Both the position numbers and the translations under genes were made by a program. The notes below the pieces were generated by a model. The model was not told where the DNA came from. It saw nothing but the letters and a program-made list of their open reading frames with translations, and did not search any database. This document shows positions 35,410 through 47,534 of a DNA stretch of 64,000 nucleotides, one piece after another. The DNA comes from Rhodamnia argentea. Its lineage: Eukaryota; Streptophyta; Magnoliopsida; Myrtales; Myrtaceae. The stretch lies in the NCBI RefSeq assembly GCF_020921035.1, contig NC_063151.1, positions 35,718,934 to 35,782,933 on the forward strand. The letters are read 5' to 3'. Within the stretch, counting starts at the first letter, position 1; each line of letters opens with the position of its first letter.

Positions 35410-38400
35410 TTAAGGAGTAGAACACATTCCAGCCTTCTTCTTCAGTAACTCAAGTCTGCTTGCTTGCAGTGGCTTAGTAAACACATCAGCCACATGATCT
35501 TCTGTCTTGCAATAGAGTAGCTTCACTTCACCTTCTTGTTGCACTTCCCTCAAATAGTAGAACTTGATCTTGAAATGCTTGGTTCTCCCGTGAAAGACAG
35601 GATTTTGAGATATGGCTAGTGCAGCTTGGTTGTCCACAAGTATCTCGGTTGGTCCTTCAACTTCTATTTCCAGATCCCGCATCGGCTTTCTCAACCATAT
35701 TGCATGATTGGCTGCTGCAGTAGCTGCTAGAAACTCAGCTTCTGCAGTAGACTGAGCAACCACTTCTTGCTTCTTTGAGCTCCAGGTGAAACATCCAAAT
35801 CCCAAAGTAAAACAAAAACCACTTGTACTCCTCATATCCTCGATCGAACCAGCCCAATCACTATCAGCAAAGCCTTGCAACCCGCAATTGTCCACTTTAG
35901 TAAACTTGACACCAAATGACCGAGTGCCTTTCAAGTATCTAATCACCCTTTTTGCGGCTACCAAGTGTTCTTCACCAGCACAACTTATGAATCTTGAAAG
36001 CACACCTACTGCATACAAGATATCTGGTCTTGTTGCGATTAGATACATCAAGCAACCAACTAAACTCCTGTATACTCCTTCATCGACAGGCTCGGCTCCT
36101 TCGGTCTTACGCAACTTCTCCTTTAGATTCATAGGAGTGTTCACACTTCTACATTCCTCCATCTCAAATCTCTTTAAGATCTCTCTTAGGTATTTCCTTT
36201 GACGGATGAATACCTCGCCTTTCCTCCGCTGCACCTCCATTCCCGGAAAGAAGGACATTAGTCCAAGATTAGTCATTTCAAACTGCGTCATCGGTCCTCT
36301 CTTCGGTTCCGCAATCTGCTCTTCGCAATCACCAGTGACCAAAAGATCATCAACATAAAGAGAGACAATAGCTACACCTTCCATACCTTTCTTCACATAT
36401 AGGGTCACTTCACTCAAACTTCTTTTAAACCCAAGTTCCTGCAGATGCTTATCAATCTTACTATACCAAGCTCTTGGAGCCTGCTTCAACCCATACAAGG
36501 CTTTTCTCAACTTATACACATGATCTTCCTTGTCTCTCACTACAAAGCCATCAGGCTGCTCAACATATATCTCCTCCACTAGCTCTCCATTCAGGAAAGC
36601 CGACTTCACATCCAGCTGAAATACTTTCCAGCCCTTTTGTGCAGCGGTAGCCAGCAGCATCCTTATGGTATCTAACCTTGCCACCGGAGCAAAGGTCTCG
36701 GAATAGTCTACTCCCCATACCTGCGCATAGCCTTTGACAACAAGTCTTGCTTTGTGCTTATGTCTTGAGCCATCGGGATTCAACTTTGTCCTGAATACCC
36801 ACTTCACTCCAATCACCTTTTCGTTTCTGGGCCTCTCAACCGGATCCCATGTCTGGTTTTTCTCAATCATTCTGATTTCTTCTTCCATTGCAGCACACCA
36901 TTTCACATCTTCATTTGCTTCCTTATAGCTAGTTGGTTCAATCATAGCTATATTGCATCTCTCATAAATTTCAGCAAGAGATCTAGTGCCTCTCACGGGA
37001 ACATGATCAATTAGATCCTCGACTTCCACTTCATTTGGTTCAACCCGCAATGGCACTACCTCCTCTTCAGCCTTGCCACCTTCTACAGACCGGTCCCACT
37101 TCTTATCTTCCATAAAACTCACATCTCTACACACCACAACCTGGTTGCTAGCAGGATTATAAACTCTATAAGCCTTAGATTGCAAACTATATCCCACAAA
37201 GATACATGCTTTTCCTCTTGGATCAAGCTTATCTCTCTTAACAGAAGGAATCAATGAATAGCAAATGCAACCAAACACTTTCGGGTTGCTCACCTTAGGC
37301 TTGTAACCATGCCATGCTTCAAATGGTGTCTGCTTGTTGAGAGCTTTAGTGGGCGATCTGTTCAGAAGAAAGACTGCAGTGTTGGCGACCTCGGCCCAGA
37401 ACTTCTTAGGGAGTTCTTTCTCATGTAGCATACATCTAGCCATCTCCATGATACTTCTGTTCTTCCTTTCACTCACTCCATTTTGCTGTGGAGTATATGG
37501 CACTGTGAGTTGGTGCTTGATCCCCGCATTATCACATATAGCATTGAAACCGCCCGAGGTGTATTCTCCTCCATTGTCTGATCTAATTGTCTTGATATTG
37601 CAGCCACTCTCCTTCTCCACTTCTCTTTTGAACCTCAAAAAAATCTCATTAACTTCAGCCTTAGTCTTTATGAAGTACACCCAACACATTCTAGTGCAGT
37701 CATCTATGAAAGTGATGAGGTATTTGCTGCCATTCGGTGATTCCTACGGCATTGGACCACACACATCGGTGTGAATTAGTTGCGGCTTCTCACTGGCCCT
37801 CCAATTTGACCTTTTGAAAGGAATCCTCACTTGCTTGCCTTGTAAACATGCTCTACAGCCGGTTACTTCCTTTTGCAACATAGGTAGCCCCACTGCCATT
37901 TCATTTTGCTGCAAGTATTGTAGCCCCTTGCTATGGAAATGACCCAGTCTTCTATGCCATAACTCCTCCTCATCTTGTATACTTTTCATGGCTTTATAAT
38001 TCTCATCAACTGGATCAAATGTAAAACACTTGTTCCTCATAGGAATCCTAAAAAATATGTGACCATTCTCATCTCCTATGGCACACTCACTCTTCTCAAA
38101 CACGACCTTCAACCCCTTCTCTACTAACCGACCCACACTCAGCAGGTTCTGATCTATCTTTGGCACAAACAAAACCTCCGTGATAAGCTTAACACCACCA
38201 GGACCTTCAAGCACTACATCACCTTTGCCTTCTACGTCTATGCATTCTCCATTACCAATCCCGACTTTAGACTTCACTGATTTGTCTAAATTGCTAAATA
38301 ATCCTTCATTACCTGTCATATGGTTGGTGCATCCACTGTCCACGAGCCATCCATCTCTAGATGCATTTGAGATGAAGCAGGAGGCAACAAACGGGTGCTC

Positions 38401-38475
38401 CACTTCATCGGCTCTTTGCAGTTTGACCTTCAGCTTGTTGTTGCTGATGCTTTTCCCCGCAAATGGCCTCAACAT
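35410..38475 (-). pseudogene. Copia pol: protease, integrase, RT, RNase H
   Basis: Read on the minus strand. The order is aspartic protease (WLVDSGCTNHMT), GAG-pre-integrase (ELWHRRLGHF, CRACLQGKQ), integrase core (RSDNGGEY, TPQQNGVSERKNR), reverse transcriptase (VFQLDVKSAFLNGEL, LYGLKQAPRAWY, SLYVDDLLVTGD with the YVDD site intact) and RNase H (GFADSDWAGS, DNQAALAIS, RTKHFKIKFYYLREV). A TAG at 37744-37746 breaks the frame just after HTDVCGPMP; the same frame resumes beyond it. The protease start overlaps the end of gag in another frame. Confidence 0.92.
37744..37746 (-). other. In-frame stop in copia integrase region
   Basis: The plus-strand cta reads TAG on the minus strand, immediately after GPMP and before ESPNGSKYLITFIDD in the same frame. 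A single base change from a sense codon would explain it. Confidence 0.85.
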
Positions 38476-39359
38476 GGCCCATTTTGTGACACCTCCCGCA
38501 CTTCACATCCGGTCTCTTCCAACACTTGAAATGAGGGTGGTTTCTCTTTCCGCAATGCTTGCATGGAAGCGCATTCCACTTCCTATCGTGTCCACCATTA
38601 CTTGAACCTCCCTGGTTATGACTATGACCGGCCTCAACATGTCTTCTATTCTGGTTCCATCCTCTTCCCTTTTCTGCAGTATGCGGTTTCAGCTTGGCTT
38701 GCAGAGCACTTTCGATAGGCTCATTCTTCCTCATAAGCCTTCTTTGCTCCCGAGCCAGTAGAGCACTTAGGACTTCAGCAAGTTTAATGTCCGAAATGTC
38801 CTTAGTGTTCTCAAGAGAAGCAATGGTTGCTTCAAACCTTTCAGGCACTGCAACCAAAATCTTTTGAACCAGCCTTTTATCATCTATATCCGTCCCTAGG
38901 ACCCTTATCTTATTGGCTATATCAACTAGCCTATCAACAAACTCTTTCACAGACTCATTCTCCTTCATTTGCTGCCTCTCAAACTCCCTTAACAAGTTCA
39001 GCACCTTCATCCCTTTCACTCTCTCATCCCCTTCATACTCTTCCTTCAAATAATTCCATATATCATGTGCTGAATCCTTTTTCATGATTCTAGTAAATAT
39101 GGTCGAGGAGACGGCAGAAAACAAGCAAGATTTTGCCTTTGCTTTTCTGGTTACTCTCTCTTTATGGTACCCGATTTGATTGATAGTTGGATTGTTGGGT
39201 AGATCAGTAACTTCGTAGTCCTCTTCCACTGCCTTCCCATAGATCCGCACCCTCCATGAAAGCTTGCATCTTCACCGCCCATGCTTGGTAGTTGTCTCCA
39301 TCGAAGATTGGAGCTGTGATTGTTGAGAATGAGGCAGTAGGAACACCGGTTTGTTCCAT
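38405..39359 (-). pseudogene. Copia gag with N-terminal frameshift
   Basis: Starts at an ATG (39359-39357) with the usual copia gag opening MEQTGVPTASF and the FDGDNYQAWAVKMQ motif. One extra G within 39230-39240 shifts the frame just before AVEEDYEV. The remainder has the UBN2-type gag domain and a zinc knuckle (CKHCGKRNHPHFKCWK, then CGRCHKMGH). It ends TAKSR at 38405, in a frame different from the protease. Confidence 0.85.
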
Positions 39360-39416
39360 CTTTCTTGTTCTACTTCGAATTTAGCACTCTCTCACAAGTC
39401 CCTTAAGATCAATAGG

Positions 39417-39428
39417 GCTCTGATACCA
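39417..39428 (-). other. Primer binding site for initiator tRNA-Met
   Basis: The minus strand reads TGGTATCAGAGC, complementary to the 3' end of initiator tRNA-Met, 3 nt from the 5' LTR (39432). Confidence 0.92.
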
Positions 39429-39431
39429 ATT

Positions 39432-39667
39432 TGTTGCACAGAATGTGCTCTCTGTTGTTACAGAGAATGTGCTCTCAATTTAGAAGAACAAGAGAAGATT
39501 ACATAGCATTTTCAAAAAATAAAGAAAAACTGAATTGAACTAACTAGCAACAAAATAGGAACTGAACAACAAACTCCTACTATCTTGTTGACTAAGTAAA
39601 ACAAAACAAACAACTAACTGACCAGAACAAAAAATGACCAAGAATGATCCTTAAGGCATAACCAACA
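39432..39667 (-). repeat. Copia LTR (5' LTR in element sense)
   Basis: 236 bp, differing from the other LTR by three substitutions and one added A. Followed by AAGTT (39668-39672), the right copy of the target duplication. Confidence 0.93.
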
Positions 39668-41293
39668 AAGTTTAGGTGCTTGCACTGGATTGACATCACC
39701 GAGGTTGGGGGGCAACTTCTTCCATGGGTCCATTCCTCAATCAATCAGATTGTTAGGAGGCATTGAAGAACTAGATCTATCACACAATAACTTGTCGGGT
39801 CGGATTCCGGAATTCTTAGCGGTACTTCGTTCCTTGAAACTTTTGAATTTGTCATACAATAAGTTTGAAGGCATGCTACCACGTGAAGGAGTCTTTAAGA
39901 ATGTTACTGGCACTTTTATTATTGGGAACGATGAGCTCTGTGGTGGGCTGCCAGAATTTCATCTCCCCGATTGCATCTCCAAAAGCTCTAAGAGCAGAAA
40001 AATCAATATAGTGATATTGTCCACTTGTATTATTTTCGGAGTTCTTGCTGTGGCTATTGTTCTTGCTTTTATATATCTTTGCTGGTTGAAGAAGAAAGTA
40101 AATAAACCAGTTTCAAGTTCGATAAATAGTTTGTGTCCGAACATATCTTATGGAGAACTCCTAACAGCAACAGACGGTTTTTCTTCAACAAATTTGATTG
40201 GTATTGGAAGCTTTGGCTCTGTTTACAAGGGGATACTCAAGGACAATGGAAGTGTTGTTGCCGTGAAGGTGCTTCATTTAATCCGTCATGGTGCTCTGAA
40301 GAGCTTTATAGTGGAGTGCGAGTCATTAAAAAACATTAAACATCGAAATCTTTTGAAGATATTGACGGTTTGCTCAAGTACTGATTATCAAGGAAATGAC
40401 TTTAAGGCCTTAGTCTATGAATTCATGGTCAATGGAAGCCTGGAACAATGGCTATACCCAAGCGCAACATCATCTCACGGGAGTGAGCTTCCAAAAAATT
40501 TGAACTTCATTCAGAGGATAAGTATAGCTATCGATGTTGCTTCTGCACTAGATTATCTTCATCACAGGAGCCACTTCCCAATCCTTCATTGCGATCTGAA
40601 GCCAAGCAATATCCTCTTAGATGCTGAGATGGTAGCACATCTTGGCGACTTTGGATTGGCGAAATTCCTTCTTGGATCATCCATTGATATTATAGCTAAT
40701 CGGATAAGCTCGGTGGGTCTTAGAGGGACAATTGGCTATGCTCCACCAGGTAATCCCTCCACTTTCTATTCTAATGATCTAAGCTCCACGTTCTTTTCTA
40801 TGCTTAACAATATTCATCTCCACTATGATCAAAACATGTGGCAGAATATGCAATGGGATGCGAGGTCTCAAGAGAAGGCGATGTCTATAGTTACGGCATT
40901 CTCTTGCTAGAAATGTTCACAGGATTGCGTCCCACCGACAATAGATTCGGAGACAATTTGACACTCCATAGTTTTGTCGCGGCAGCTTTGCTCGAACGAG
41001 TGTTAGAAGTAACGGATCAGATCTTGCTTCTAGGAAGAGAGTGTCATTTTGACTCCGATAGGCCTCAGCATTGGTTTTGTCAAAGCAATGTCATATTTCA
41101 AGAGTGTTTGGTTATGATATATAATATTGGAGTCGCTTGTTCCAATGAAGTGCCTGGAAAACGGATGAGCATCAGCGGTGTTGCAAATCAGCTGCAAAAG
41201 ATTAGGGAAAAACTCTTTGCATTGGGTTTACATGAACAAGATGAGCTACCGCAGGTATATGACAAGTTTATTAACCTCTGTTGTCTTAATTAA

Positions 41294-44200
41294 CCTCTGT
41301 TGTCTTAATTATTTAGATTTGCTTATGCTAGTGCAAACATACAGGTAAAACGTGGAGCGGAATAGAGAACCAAGCATGCATTTTCAATTGATTGTCACTC
41401 CTCATCTGTATATGTATTGAGCTAGCATTTGCACAGCAGTGTAGAGATCTTTTAGTAATCTCTGTTACAATTGGTCTCGTGTTTGAGGATAACCCGACCA
41501 AAGTCGAAGTGCGGGAAAATGTGGCTGAATAAAGACAGTCCGAGTTCGACTTGGGAAATGTATAGCCTGAGAGAAGCATCGTTTCTGTTGGAAGACAACA
41601 GTGTATTATCATTCCTCATCTGCAATGATATGGCTCTAGCCTGTGTCCCATGATGCACGGTCTTGAGCATTGTTATGATATTTAAAGATCAGTCCAAAAT
41701 GTTCACTTCTTTTATTGGTAAGACGCTCATTTAGACAAATAAAATCTAATCAACTATAGTAACATTGTGAGGGGTTTCACTTACATAAATCCTAATCTGT
41801 CTCCATTTTTATTGGAAACTTGTCTTCTCCCCTTGCAAATCCTAGCTTTTGTCCAGGCTTTCTAACACAGTTGGAGATTAGTGATGTTGCAGTCAAGCCA
41901 AGAATCTCTTTCTGATTCAGCTTAAGTAAGCAAATGCTCTGTTTGGGAGAAGAAAATGATAGCCAGGAAAATAAAAGAATATATACTTTTCTGATTCAGC
42001 TTCCTTGTACTCATTAAATCGAGAAACAGATCTGGAGGATCGATATGTTAAGCAGGAACTTTGCGATAATGGTTCAGCATGACTGATCTATCCCACTTCT
42101 GATCTTCAACTTATGCTAGTTGTGTTTTTCTGATTGGATCTACGGAGCTGCTATTTCTAAAGTATGCCACTTTCATTAGTCATGTTTTGCCACAATTTTT
42201 ACTTCTGTCGTTCATTCATTTCTTGTCGCGATAAAACTTGTTCGATGATGCAAAATGTGTTGCTGGCGTCTGATAAAAATTATCATGTCCTCATCAGGGA
42301 GTATTAATTGGCTCAAGAACAGAACGAGCTATAGGCGTTTCATAACGACGTTGGAGATAATCCGACGCAAGCAGTGCTTTCAGTCTTGGAAGAGAAGCCT
42401 CTCATTCTTCATCTCACTGCCTCCCTCGTTCCTTACCCAATCCTGTTCCAAGCTTCCAATGACCAAATCATGGCCGAGATGGTTGCACAAACCTGAACAA
42501 AGCTCGGCCAGCCACCGTGACCCCTGACCAAAATTTACCTCCAAAAGTCATCTATAGTTTTTTAAAGGGCCTTGGAAGGGAATTATTGGAAGGAGTTGAA
42601 GCAGAAGACTCTCATTCTAAGGGAAAAGTACACTTTCAATGTCAAAAGTTATGTACGAAGATTACTTTGATACCAAAAGTTTCAATTGGATACTTTAGTG
42701 CCAAGTCAGAGACAAAAGGATCACTTTGATACCACCGACGAGAATTTCCGGCCAAAACTGTCACGTGTCATTAATAATTATTTTTTTAATGAAAAATGAC
42801 ATTTAAAAAAAAATCCACGTGGACTTATGCACTTCAAAATAAATTAAAATAAAACAAATTCAAATTTAAAAATTAGCTAAAATTAAATTTATTAAAATAC
42901 AAATTTTATAAAATTAAAAATAAGCAAAACATTTAACAAAAAATGTTAAACATAATATATATCACCGCCGGCCATTGTCGGTAACGTGGGGGCGGCGGTG
43001 AGGGTTATGTAAGCCCTCGTTGCCTGTAAACGTTCACCTTTTTTTTTTTTTTTTTTTTTGAGTTTTTACTTTTTTTATGTTAATTTTTAACCTAATTTTC
43101 CAAATTATTTTGAAAAAAAAATTTGTATTTTTTTTTTTTTGCAAACTAATTAAGTTTGTATTTTTATTTTTAGTATTCTTTTTAAATTTTTACCTTCTTT
43201 AATTGTTGATTGGGCCTTGTCAAAGCCACATCAGCTTCAAATAATAATAAAATAATGCCACATTAGATTTCCGATGAAGCAAATTAGACTTGGCACTAAA
43301 ACGATTGTTTTTTTATAAAAACTTGGCACTTAAGTGATTCAATTGAAACTTTTGGTACCAAAATGATTTTCATACACAACTTTTGGCACTAAAAGTGTAC
43401 TTTTCCCCCATTCTGAAACTGTGCCAAGAATAGCACGGCAAATATTAGGCACCCAATAGTGTCAAGGTCATGCCTTCATTTACTCTTCTTAAATAGCTTT
43501 CAAGGACACGCCATTCTGGAATTAATTTGCTTTTAACTATTTTCACGTTTGGGATTTAAGTTTTATTTCATGATTAGGTGTTAATTACTGTGCATAAGTC
43601 TGCTATTGAGCACCTCAAGTTATAAAAAAACCTACCTAAAACTCATTTAAATTTTTTCTATGGTTGGTTTTTTTTTTTTATAGTTTTGAAAAACTAATCT
43701 TCAAACTAAAACATATACCCGGGGAGGCAATAATTTCCTCTCGAAGCAACTATTCATTTCCAAATTCCAATCGCCAAAAGATAAAGAATGCTTTTGAGGA
43801 GCGATAATCTTGGGAGTTGCAATTCTCTATCTTCATAGAATCACAAGTTGCTCATTTAAGAGAAGGTGCATCCCTGACAGAGTGACCATTATGCTGCTTT
43901 CCATTCGATTGACAGATATATCCCTCTCAAATTCCAGACCTTTCACTGGGAAGTCCGTTATTCGTATGAGGCACATTTCCTGGGAATTTTCCAGAGCTTG
44001 CAAGAGTTAGTGGTGTATTGGCAGATAGGAGCGTCCGCACGGTAGATCTGAAAGCGCAACATGTGAAGGATGTCCCTGTTGACAGAGTAACGTTTGATCT
44101 TGAATACATGCTCTTGGATGAATGAAGATCTTGCAAACTGTAAAGTTTGCTAGTGGAGGTTTTGACTGGATGACACTTTGCAGGAAGGGGACATCTTTCG

Positions 44201-44446
44201 AAAAATGATGCCTCATGCAAATTTAGCTTTTTCGAGCTTGGATCTTCAGATGCATGAAATCATTCTAACCAAAACAATCAAATTTGTTAATTGTTAGCAC
44301 CTGTTATACCCAGAATTCTCGTTAAGACAATTTAGTTAATAACATTGGGTCATACAGAAGTTTTCCGAATTGGCCTCTCAATTGGTTAATTCATAATATA
44401 AGTGCATGCTATGTTGCAGAATGGCAGCAAGTCTTGATTGGCATCA
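41294..44446. other. RLK1 3' flank (unit A), duplicated at 54641-57104
   Basis: No intact gene. The order of landmarks matches 54641-57104 throughout, for example 'cctctgttgtcttaattatt', 'ttgcaaatcctagcttttgtcc', 'gttccttacccaatcctgtt' and 'gcatgatcattttcatgctgc'-like ends. Within it, 42390-42480 keeps a protein-like frame also present in the copy (VPYPILFQASNDQIMAEMV), and 43990-44120 keeps a frame reading VDLKAQHVKDVPVDRVTFDL. Both are short, stop early and are probably relics. Confidence 0.6.
42619..43406. mobile_element. MITE of about 0.79 kb with empty-site paralogue
   Basis: The left end gggaaaagtacactttcaat mirrors the right end (aaaagtgtacttttccccc). The inverted arms extend about 80 bp through 'ccaaaagtttcaattg'. 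It is flanked by ctcattct (42611-42618) and cccattct (43407-43414), an 8-bp target duplication with one mismatch. Unit B reads cccagtctgaaactgtgcc (56025 onward) with no insert, which marks the empty site. The centre is AT-rich with long T runs and no transposase. The 8-bp duplication suggests a hAT-type source. Confidence 0.88.
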
Positions 44447-44539
44447 TGACCATTTTCATGCTGCTGTTACTTTTAACTTGCATACTTTTCATGTGCTGTT
44501 ACTTTCAGCTTACTTACATTTTCATGTGCTGTCTAATTA

Positions 44540-45125
44540 TAGGGTGCAAAAATGAGCATACAATCACAGGTTCCATTGGAGTATACGTGCATGATCTTAC
44601 ACGAAACTGTTTGTGAGAAAATAACATCTGGTATTATACTAGAGGTATGATTAAGCACTATGTGACCTAGTAGTTTCAACCGTTGTCCTACTGGCTTGTA
44701 CAGCTCCTGCATCAGGCCAAAAAAAAATGTTTTTGCTAAACCTGCTTTAAGTAAGTATGACTCCGGCAGAACTCCTCAGTTTAAACATTCGTCTCTATAG
44801 TCTCTGCTGCGTATCTTTGTACCTCTGTACTTTTTATTGTATGCTTACAGAGTGGTTTTTGGTATCATCTGGAAAACTTAGACTGCGTCTAGCATTGCAG
44901 TTTTCATTTCCAATGACAACAGAAAGTGGTCAAAATGAATCGAGCATCCCCTACTTTAGAATTAAGGCAGCCCGATGTTGTTTTCATTGTTTGCAAGTGG
45001 AAGAGGAAGGAAATTGAAATTTCATGAAGCGATGTTAAATCCTAAATATGACAGGAAATGGACAAGATATTCTGTTAATAGTACCAGACATGTTCTAAAA
45101 GTGAAAATTAAATAAAAGAAGATCA
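44540..45125 (+). repeat. Direct repeat left of RSH fragment
   Basis: About 580 bp that recur at about 46545-47110 in the same order: gttccattgga, gagaaaataacatct, taagcactatgtga, gtttaaac-type centre, tctgttaatag, aaaagtgaaaattaaata. The pair brackets the RSH pseudogene. Confidence 0.7.
44748..44810 (+). repeat. 63-bp segment, inverted copy at 57104-57166
   Basis: From taagtaagtatgactcc to tagtctctgctgc. The reverse complement occurs at 57104-57166 with one mismatch in 63. It lies directly at the point where the similarity of units A and B stops. Confidence 0.9.
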
Positions 45126-45130
45126 CTATG

Positions 45131-46540
45131 TATTACCGCATTTAAATTTAGAAAAGGATGGACCTAAAAGTTGGCTATACCTATTTTACGTCTTGCACTT
45201 CTAAAGTGATTACCGAGACTTCGTTTCTAATCCAAGATTCATTATTCAGGTATCAATCTCTCCACACGGTTGTGATGGGTGATGGAACGATACCTCTTGA
45301 AGTTCAAATTCGGACAAAAGAAATGCACCTGCAAGCTCAATTTGGATTTGCAGCACATTGGAGATAAAAAGAAGGTGATTGCGGGAACTCTTCCTCTGTT
45401 CTTCAGATGGTTGAATGGGCACGATGGGTCATCACCTGGCATTGTGAGACGATGAGCAAAGACCATTCATCTATTTGATAGGCCCAGCCCTTCAAGCCTC
45501 CATGCAAATTCCCTTTCCACTCTGATGATTGTCCGTACTCTTACAAACCTCACAATGACCACAGTGGACCTATCTTCGTTATCGTGATTGAGAATGATAA
45601 GGTTGATTCAGATTGCTCTTTTTTTTTTTTCATTTGGCAAACAGTCTATAACGCTTTTATTGTCGGGCTTCTTGTTGAAGTCAGTTGGACCATGATTGAT
45701 GTGTGCGATTTCTTCAGAATACTTTCCATCTCGTTCATGCGGATGTCTGTTCAAGAATACCCAGCAGATGTCTGTTCTACAATGATGGACTTGTTAGAAA
45801 GAGCAGGGCGAGGAAGTGCCAGATGGATACCCTATGGCTTCCCTTTGAAGGAAGAACTGAGGCCAAGGCTGAACTGCCAGCCCATTGGCGGCGACCCGAC
45901 CTGCAAACTGAGGACGGGGGATGTGGTGGAACTAATGCCAGCCCTTCCCAACAAGACTTTGACAGAGTACCGGAAAGAAATCCAGCACATGTATAACCGT
46001 GGCCCCGACAGTGTTGAGTGCGGGTCCTGCTGCTAGACTGTGGTTGGGTGGGGAAACTAACGCTCAGCCTGTTGTGCCAACCAGATGTGATTTTCATTTA
46101 TGTGCAGAACAAGATCTGTTTGGTCCTGGGATGAGAAAAGCAGGGCATTGATCTGATTGTATGGATTCCAAAATTCAATGAAGTTATGCAAATGATCCTT
46201 TCTCTGAAAAATGAGGACTCCAAGGTCGTTTTGTTCTGCTCAGTGTTGATTTCTTCCTGCAATAGATCTGTATCTGAAACAGGAGCCTTGCCTTGTGCTT
46301 GGCGCTAATATGTCAATTTCTTCTGATGGTTCTCTCTTCGTGTGATCTGAAGATCTTTGGCTTCGGAACCATACGCATCATGAACTTGGTTCACCAAGTT
46401 AACATCTTGGAAAGAAGATGTGCGTGTTGGTCGTATGCAGTCTCGATCAAAGACGAAGTTCTAAACCTCTATGCATGATTTGCAAAAACAGCTTAGCTTT
46501 TCTTACTTATTGGTGAATCTTAATGAAAGAAAGGGAAATG
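45131..46540 (+). pseudogene. Broken duplicate of the RSH 3' half
   Basis: Copies parts of RSH intron 3, then exon 5 (from 45250), intron 5, exon 6 (45743-46036) and the 3' flank. Exon 4 and its surroundings (29517-29934 in the parent) are missing, so intron 3 sequence joins intron 4 sequence. Lesions: TAA at 45365-45367 (AHWR then stop, parent Tyr), consecutive TGA TAG at 45476-45481, the exon 6 acceptor changed from CAG to CGG at 45740-45742, and insertions of 6 and 3 nt in exon 6. There is no promoter or hydrolase part, so it is not a working RSH. Confidence 0.93.
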
Positions 46541-46544
46541 ATTG

Positions 46545-47110
46545 CAAGTCGGGGGTTCCATTGGACTGACCATCTTACTTGAAACTTTTTGAGAAAATAA
46601 CATCTAATATTATACGAGATGTACATTTAAGCACTATGTGAACTAGTAGTTTTCGCCGTTGTCATATAGGCTTAAACCGTTCTTGTGTCAGGCCCAAAAT
46701 TCTGCTGCTATATTTCAGAACTGCTAAGGTTTAACGTTTTTTCTCTTTAGTCCATCTGTTGTGTGTCTTTTACCTCTGTACTTCTTGCGACAGATCTCCA
46801 GAGTGGTTTCTTGTATCAACTGGAAAACTTGGTCCACGTCTAGTCTTGCAGTTTTCAATTCCAAATGACGGCAGAAAGTGGCCAAATGCATCTAGCTTAC
46901 CCTGCTTTTGATTTTTGCGGAAAATTGAAGAGTAACTTTTGAAAGAAGTAGAAGGCTACAAAATGTTTGTTTTCATTGTGTGCAAGTGGAAGAGGAAGGA
47001 TATTGAAATACCAGGAAAGACTCTTGATGTTGAATCCTAAATAGGACAAGAAACAGACAAGACACTCTGTTAATAAGAACTAAAGACACATGTTCAAAAA
47101 GTGAAAATTA
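46545..47110 (+). repeat. Direct repeat right of RSH fragment
   Basis: Second copy of the 44540-45125 segment, clearly diverged, with extra bases such as 'tttttgcggaaaattgaagag' near 46914. Confidence 0.7.
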
Positions 47111-47534
47111 AATAGAATTAAATAGAATTCTTTTAAATACTTATAGTGAAAATAAGAACTAAAAACTGTCTTAACCAAATGCACCCGGCATATATTAGAA
47201 GTGACGAAGCTGATTTCAAATTTCTACTTCTCTTCATGAACGAGAGGCTCGCTATCTTCACATTGAAACAGGTGCCTGAAGAAGTGAATTTCAAGAAAAA
47301 CTTATTGTAGACGGCGTGCGCTACTTCTACTGAAGATCCGATTTATGTCCATCTAAGCCGCCATTTTAAGTTCGTTCCAGATGTACTATCTAGTCAGAGA
47401 TTCTTTCGAGGACTTGTCTTGTTCTGGTCCTCAGCTCTATTGTCTTGTTTATCTTGTGCCGTTCCATTCTCAGCACAAAGTGTCATTGGAAACGAAACCA
47501 AATTAATCAGCTAACCTTCTTTCTCTTGGTACAG

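Larger units (their letters stand above)
35161..39667 (-). mobile_element. Ty1-copia LTR retrotransposon, 4507 bp
   Basis: Full-length element lying antisense to RLK1. LTRs of 235 and 236 bp (TGTTGCAC...AACCAACA) flank gag, protease, integrase, RT and RNase H coding sequence in copia order. The PBS matches initiator tRNA-Met, and the target duplication AAGTT is present. The LTRs differ at three bases and one A-run indel, so the insertion is recent. It is probably not autonomous: gag carries a frameshift, gag and pol are in different frames, and the integrase region has a stop codon. Confidence 0.95.
33549..41293 (+). pseudogene. LRR receptor kinase 1 (LRR-XII), split by a copia element
   Basis: Receptor kinase of the EFR/Xa21/At3g47570 group. 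Coding parts are 33549-35160, then 39673-40749 after the copia element and one copy of the target duplication, then 40845-41293 after a 95-bp intron. With the element left out the frame is continuous and the length (1045 codons) equals that of RLK2, so the insertion is the only gross lesion seen. Parts in order: signal peptide (LLLGLALALCLY), LRR N-terminal cap with WYGVTCGRRHRR, a long array of LRRs (NLSxLxxLxLxxNxLxGxIP), one TM helix followed by KKK, and a non-RD kinase with VAVK and HCDLKPSNILLD. The element interrupts an LRR near the C-terminal end of the array (PRSL). A transcript could give a truncated ectodomain ending about 27 codons into the LTR. Calling it dead is an inference. Confidence 0.88.

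Noticed and set aside
43927..44220. 97-codon minus-strand frame, also at 56568-56861
   Set aside because: Present in both duplicated flanks only because of recent copying; composition is not protein-like and no family is recognised.
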